Assembly (NCBI RefSeq): GCF_006439395.2
Contig: NZ_CP083950.1
Coordinates: 806,001 to 870,000, forward strand
Reading direction: 5' to 3'
DNA length: 64,000 bases
DNA from: Mesorhizobium sp. B4-1-4
GTDB taxonomy: Bacteria; Pseudomonadota; Alphaproteobacteria; Rhizobiales; Rhizobiaceae
Shown: in pieces, positions 62,942 through 64,000 of the stretch
How positions within the stretch are numbered: the first letter of the stretch is position 1
Layout: each line of letters opens with the position of its first letter
The notes under the pieces: generated by a model
Told to the model about the DNA's origin: nothing
Databases searched by the model: none
What the model saw: only the letters and a program-made list of their open reading frames with translations
Position numbers and translations under genes: made by a program

Positions 62942-63739
62942 ATGCTCGAAATCTTCGAGCATCTGGCGCTGGCGGCTGGACGCGAGGTCATGCGTGTGTT
63001 TCACGCCGGTTGCGCGGTGGACCGGAAATCGGACTCCTCGCCGGTGACCGAGGCCGATCGCGAAAGCGAGAAGATCATTCTCGCCGGCCTGCGCGCCGCA
63101 TTCCCCGACATTCCGTGCGTGGCTGAAGAGGAAGCGGCCGCCGGCGTCATGCCTGCCGATCTTGGCAAGGCCTTCTTCCTCATCGATCCGCTCGACGGCA
63201 CCAAGGAATTCGTCAATCGCCGCACCGACTTCACCGTCAACATCGCGCTTGTCCGTCGTGGCGTGCCGGAAGTCGGCGTCGTCTTCGCCCCCTGCAGCGG
63301 CCGTTTCTTTTCCGGCCGGCCGGGCAGGGCGGAAGCTCTCGAAATCGATGGCGACTTCCAGATCGTCGCTCGCCGGCCGATTTCGGTGAGAACGGCCGCG
63401 GCCCCGCTGGCGGTGGTGGCCAGCCGCTCCCACAACACGCCGGAAACCGAAGCCTATATTCGCGACCTCGGTGCCGCCGAGATCGTTTCGGTCGGATCTT
63501 CCTTGAAATTCTGCCTTCTCGCCAGTGCCGAGGCGGATGTCTATCCGCGTTTCGGCCGCACCATGGAATGGGACACCGCTGCAGGCGACGCCGTGCTTCG
63601 CGCGGCGGGCGGCACGACGTGCACACTGGACGGCAAGCCTCTGGCCTATGGCAAACGCGATCAGGTCGACGACGAGGATTTCGCCAATCCGCATTTCATC
63701 GCCAGCGGCAGGGCAGGGACCAGCCCCGCCTGTGACTAA
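62942..63739 (+). CDS. cysQ: 3'(2'),5'-bisphosphate nucleotidase CysQ
   Basis: 265 residues of the inositol-monophosphatase fold. Metal and substrate motifs are SPVTEADRESE, AEEEAAAG, the signature FLIDPLDGTKEFVNRRTDFTVNIAL, and WDTAAGDAVLRAAGG. It hydrolyses PAP, the by-product of PAPS-dependent sulfation. I start at 62942, ten bases after the cysNC stop. An earlier in-frame ATG at 62882 would overlap cysNC by 50 bases and adds 20 residues not typical of the family. Confidence 0.92.
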   Translation: MLEIFEHLALAAGREVMRVFHAGCAVDRKSDSSPVTEADRESEKIILAGLRAAFPDIPCVAEEEAAAGVMPADLGKAFFLIDPLDGTKEFVNRRTDFTVNIALVRRGVPEVGVVFAPCSGRFFSGRPGRAEALEIDGDFQIVARRPISVRTAAAPLAVVASRSHNTPETEAYIRDLGAAEIVSVGSSLKFCLLASAEADVYPRFGRTMEWDTAAGDAVLRAAGGTTCTLDGKPLAYGKRDQVDDEDFANPHFIASGRAGTSPACD

Positions 63740-63742
63740 CGG

Positions 63743-64000
63743 TTACTCGGCCGCGGCCTGCGCCGAGTTCGAACCGATATAGTTGCGGATCGTCTCTATG
63801 ATTCGGTCCTGGTCGGCTTCGCTCAAATAGGGGTGCATCGGCAGGCACAGGATACGCTTCGGCAATTCCTCCGAAACGGCAAGACGCGTCGGCGTGCGCG
63901 GATAGTCGCGATAGGCGACCTGCTCATGCAGCGGCTTGACGTAGTAGATGACCGACGGGATGCCCTTTTCGCTCAGATGCGCCTTCAGCCCGTCGCGCTT
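63743..64000 (-). CDS. DegT/DnrJ/EryC1/StrS aminotransferase, C-terminal end
   Basis: Reading leftwards from the window edge gives 85 residues plus a stop. They include LSEKGIPSVIYYVKPLHEQVAYRDYP and LPMHPYLSEADQDRIIETIRNYI, the closing part of PLP-dependent sugar aminotransferases (ArnB/WecE/PseC-type). The catalytic lysine lies beyond the edge. Such enzymes put amino groups on keto-sugars for surface glycans, consistent with the neighbouring polysaccharide genes. The gene is convergent with cysQ, three bases apart. Confidence 0.88.
   Translation of the reverse strand, partial: KRDGLKAHLSEKGIPSVIYYVKPLHEQVAYRDYPRTPTRLAVSEELPKRILCLPMHPYLSEADQDRIIETIRNYIGSNSAQAAAE

Noticed and set aside
49804..64000. 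Polysaccharide region as an insertion-sequence-borne or phage island
   Set aside because: I found no transposase, integrase or terminal inverted repeats. Gene remnants suggest recombination, but no mobile element is visible.

Overview
The window looks like a chromosomal segment of a Rhizobiales alphaproteobacterium, most likely Mesorhizobium or a close relative. The base composition is GC-rich. The core genes are rhizobial in type: an aa3 oxidase operon coxB-coxA-ctaB-(small ORF)-ctaG-coxC followed by DUF983, surf1, ispH, thrB and rnhA; an IalB-family protein; the cell-cycle methylase CcrM; pyruvate phosphate dikinase; and a fused cysNC. The genus is my inference from gene content and protein resemblance. 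No rRNA or other marker was available to test it.

Layout. 0-7.8 kb: end of a GFA-family gene, two RNA methyltransferases (TlyA and an RlmD-like enzyme), a large exported caspase-fold protein that lacks both catalytic residues, a PsiF-like small protein, TldD and IalB. 7.8-17.4 kb: respiratory oxidase operon with its assembly factors, then ispH-thrB-rnhA. 17.5-32 kb: mostly housekeeping (peroxiredoxin, an orphan DsbD-alpha-like protein, YqgE, a minus-strand run thrC-M16 peptidase-GNAT-EAL protein, a lipoprotein, ccrM, HAD hydrolases, mutY, a DUF721/DciA-like gene). 32-49.8 kb: a DsbA-like lipoprotein, smc, a glycosyltransferase-25/O-antigen-ligase fusion, tRNA-Gln(TTG), ppdK, a family 9 glycosyltransferase, a deacetylase, an acyl-CoA ligase, a metallo-beta-lactamase-fold protein and bioY.

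49.8-64 kb is a surface-polysaccharide region of mosaic make-up. It contains dTDP-rhamnose genes (rmlA-C-B-D), GDP-mannose genes (manC, manB), an initiating sugar-phosphate transferase, an epimerase, the sulfate-activation genes cysD-cysNC-cysQ, and the end of a DegT aminotransferase. The junctions between intact modules hold broken pieces: a decayed nucleotide-sugar epimerase, a 5'-truncated glycosyltransferase and a short two-helix membrane protein that resembles a polymerase remnant. This suggests past recombination of the locus. I infer that the rml and man modules supply activated sugars. APS kinase plus CysQ beside them raises the possibility that PAPS is made for sulfating a surface glycan.

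I did not find a clear new multi-gene defence or signalling system. The most unusual items are the catalytically dead caspase-like protein, the GT25-ligase fusion, the cluster of polysaccharide gene remnants, and several palindromes or repeats placed at translation start sites.
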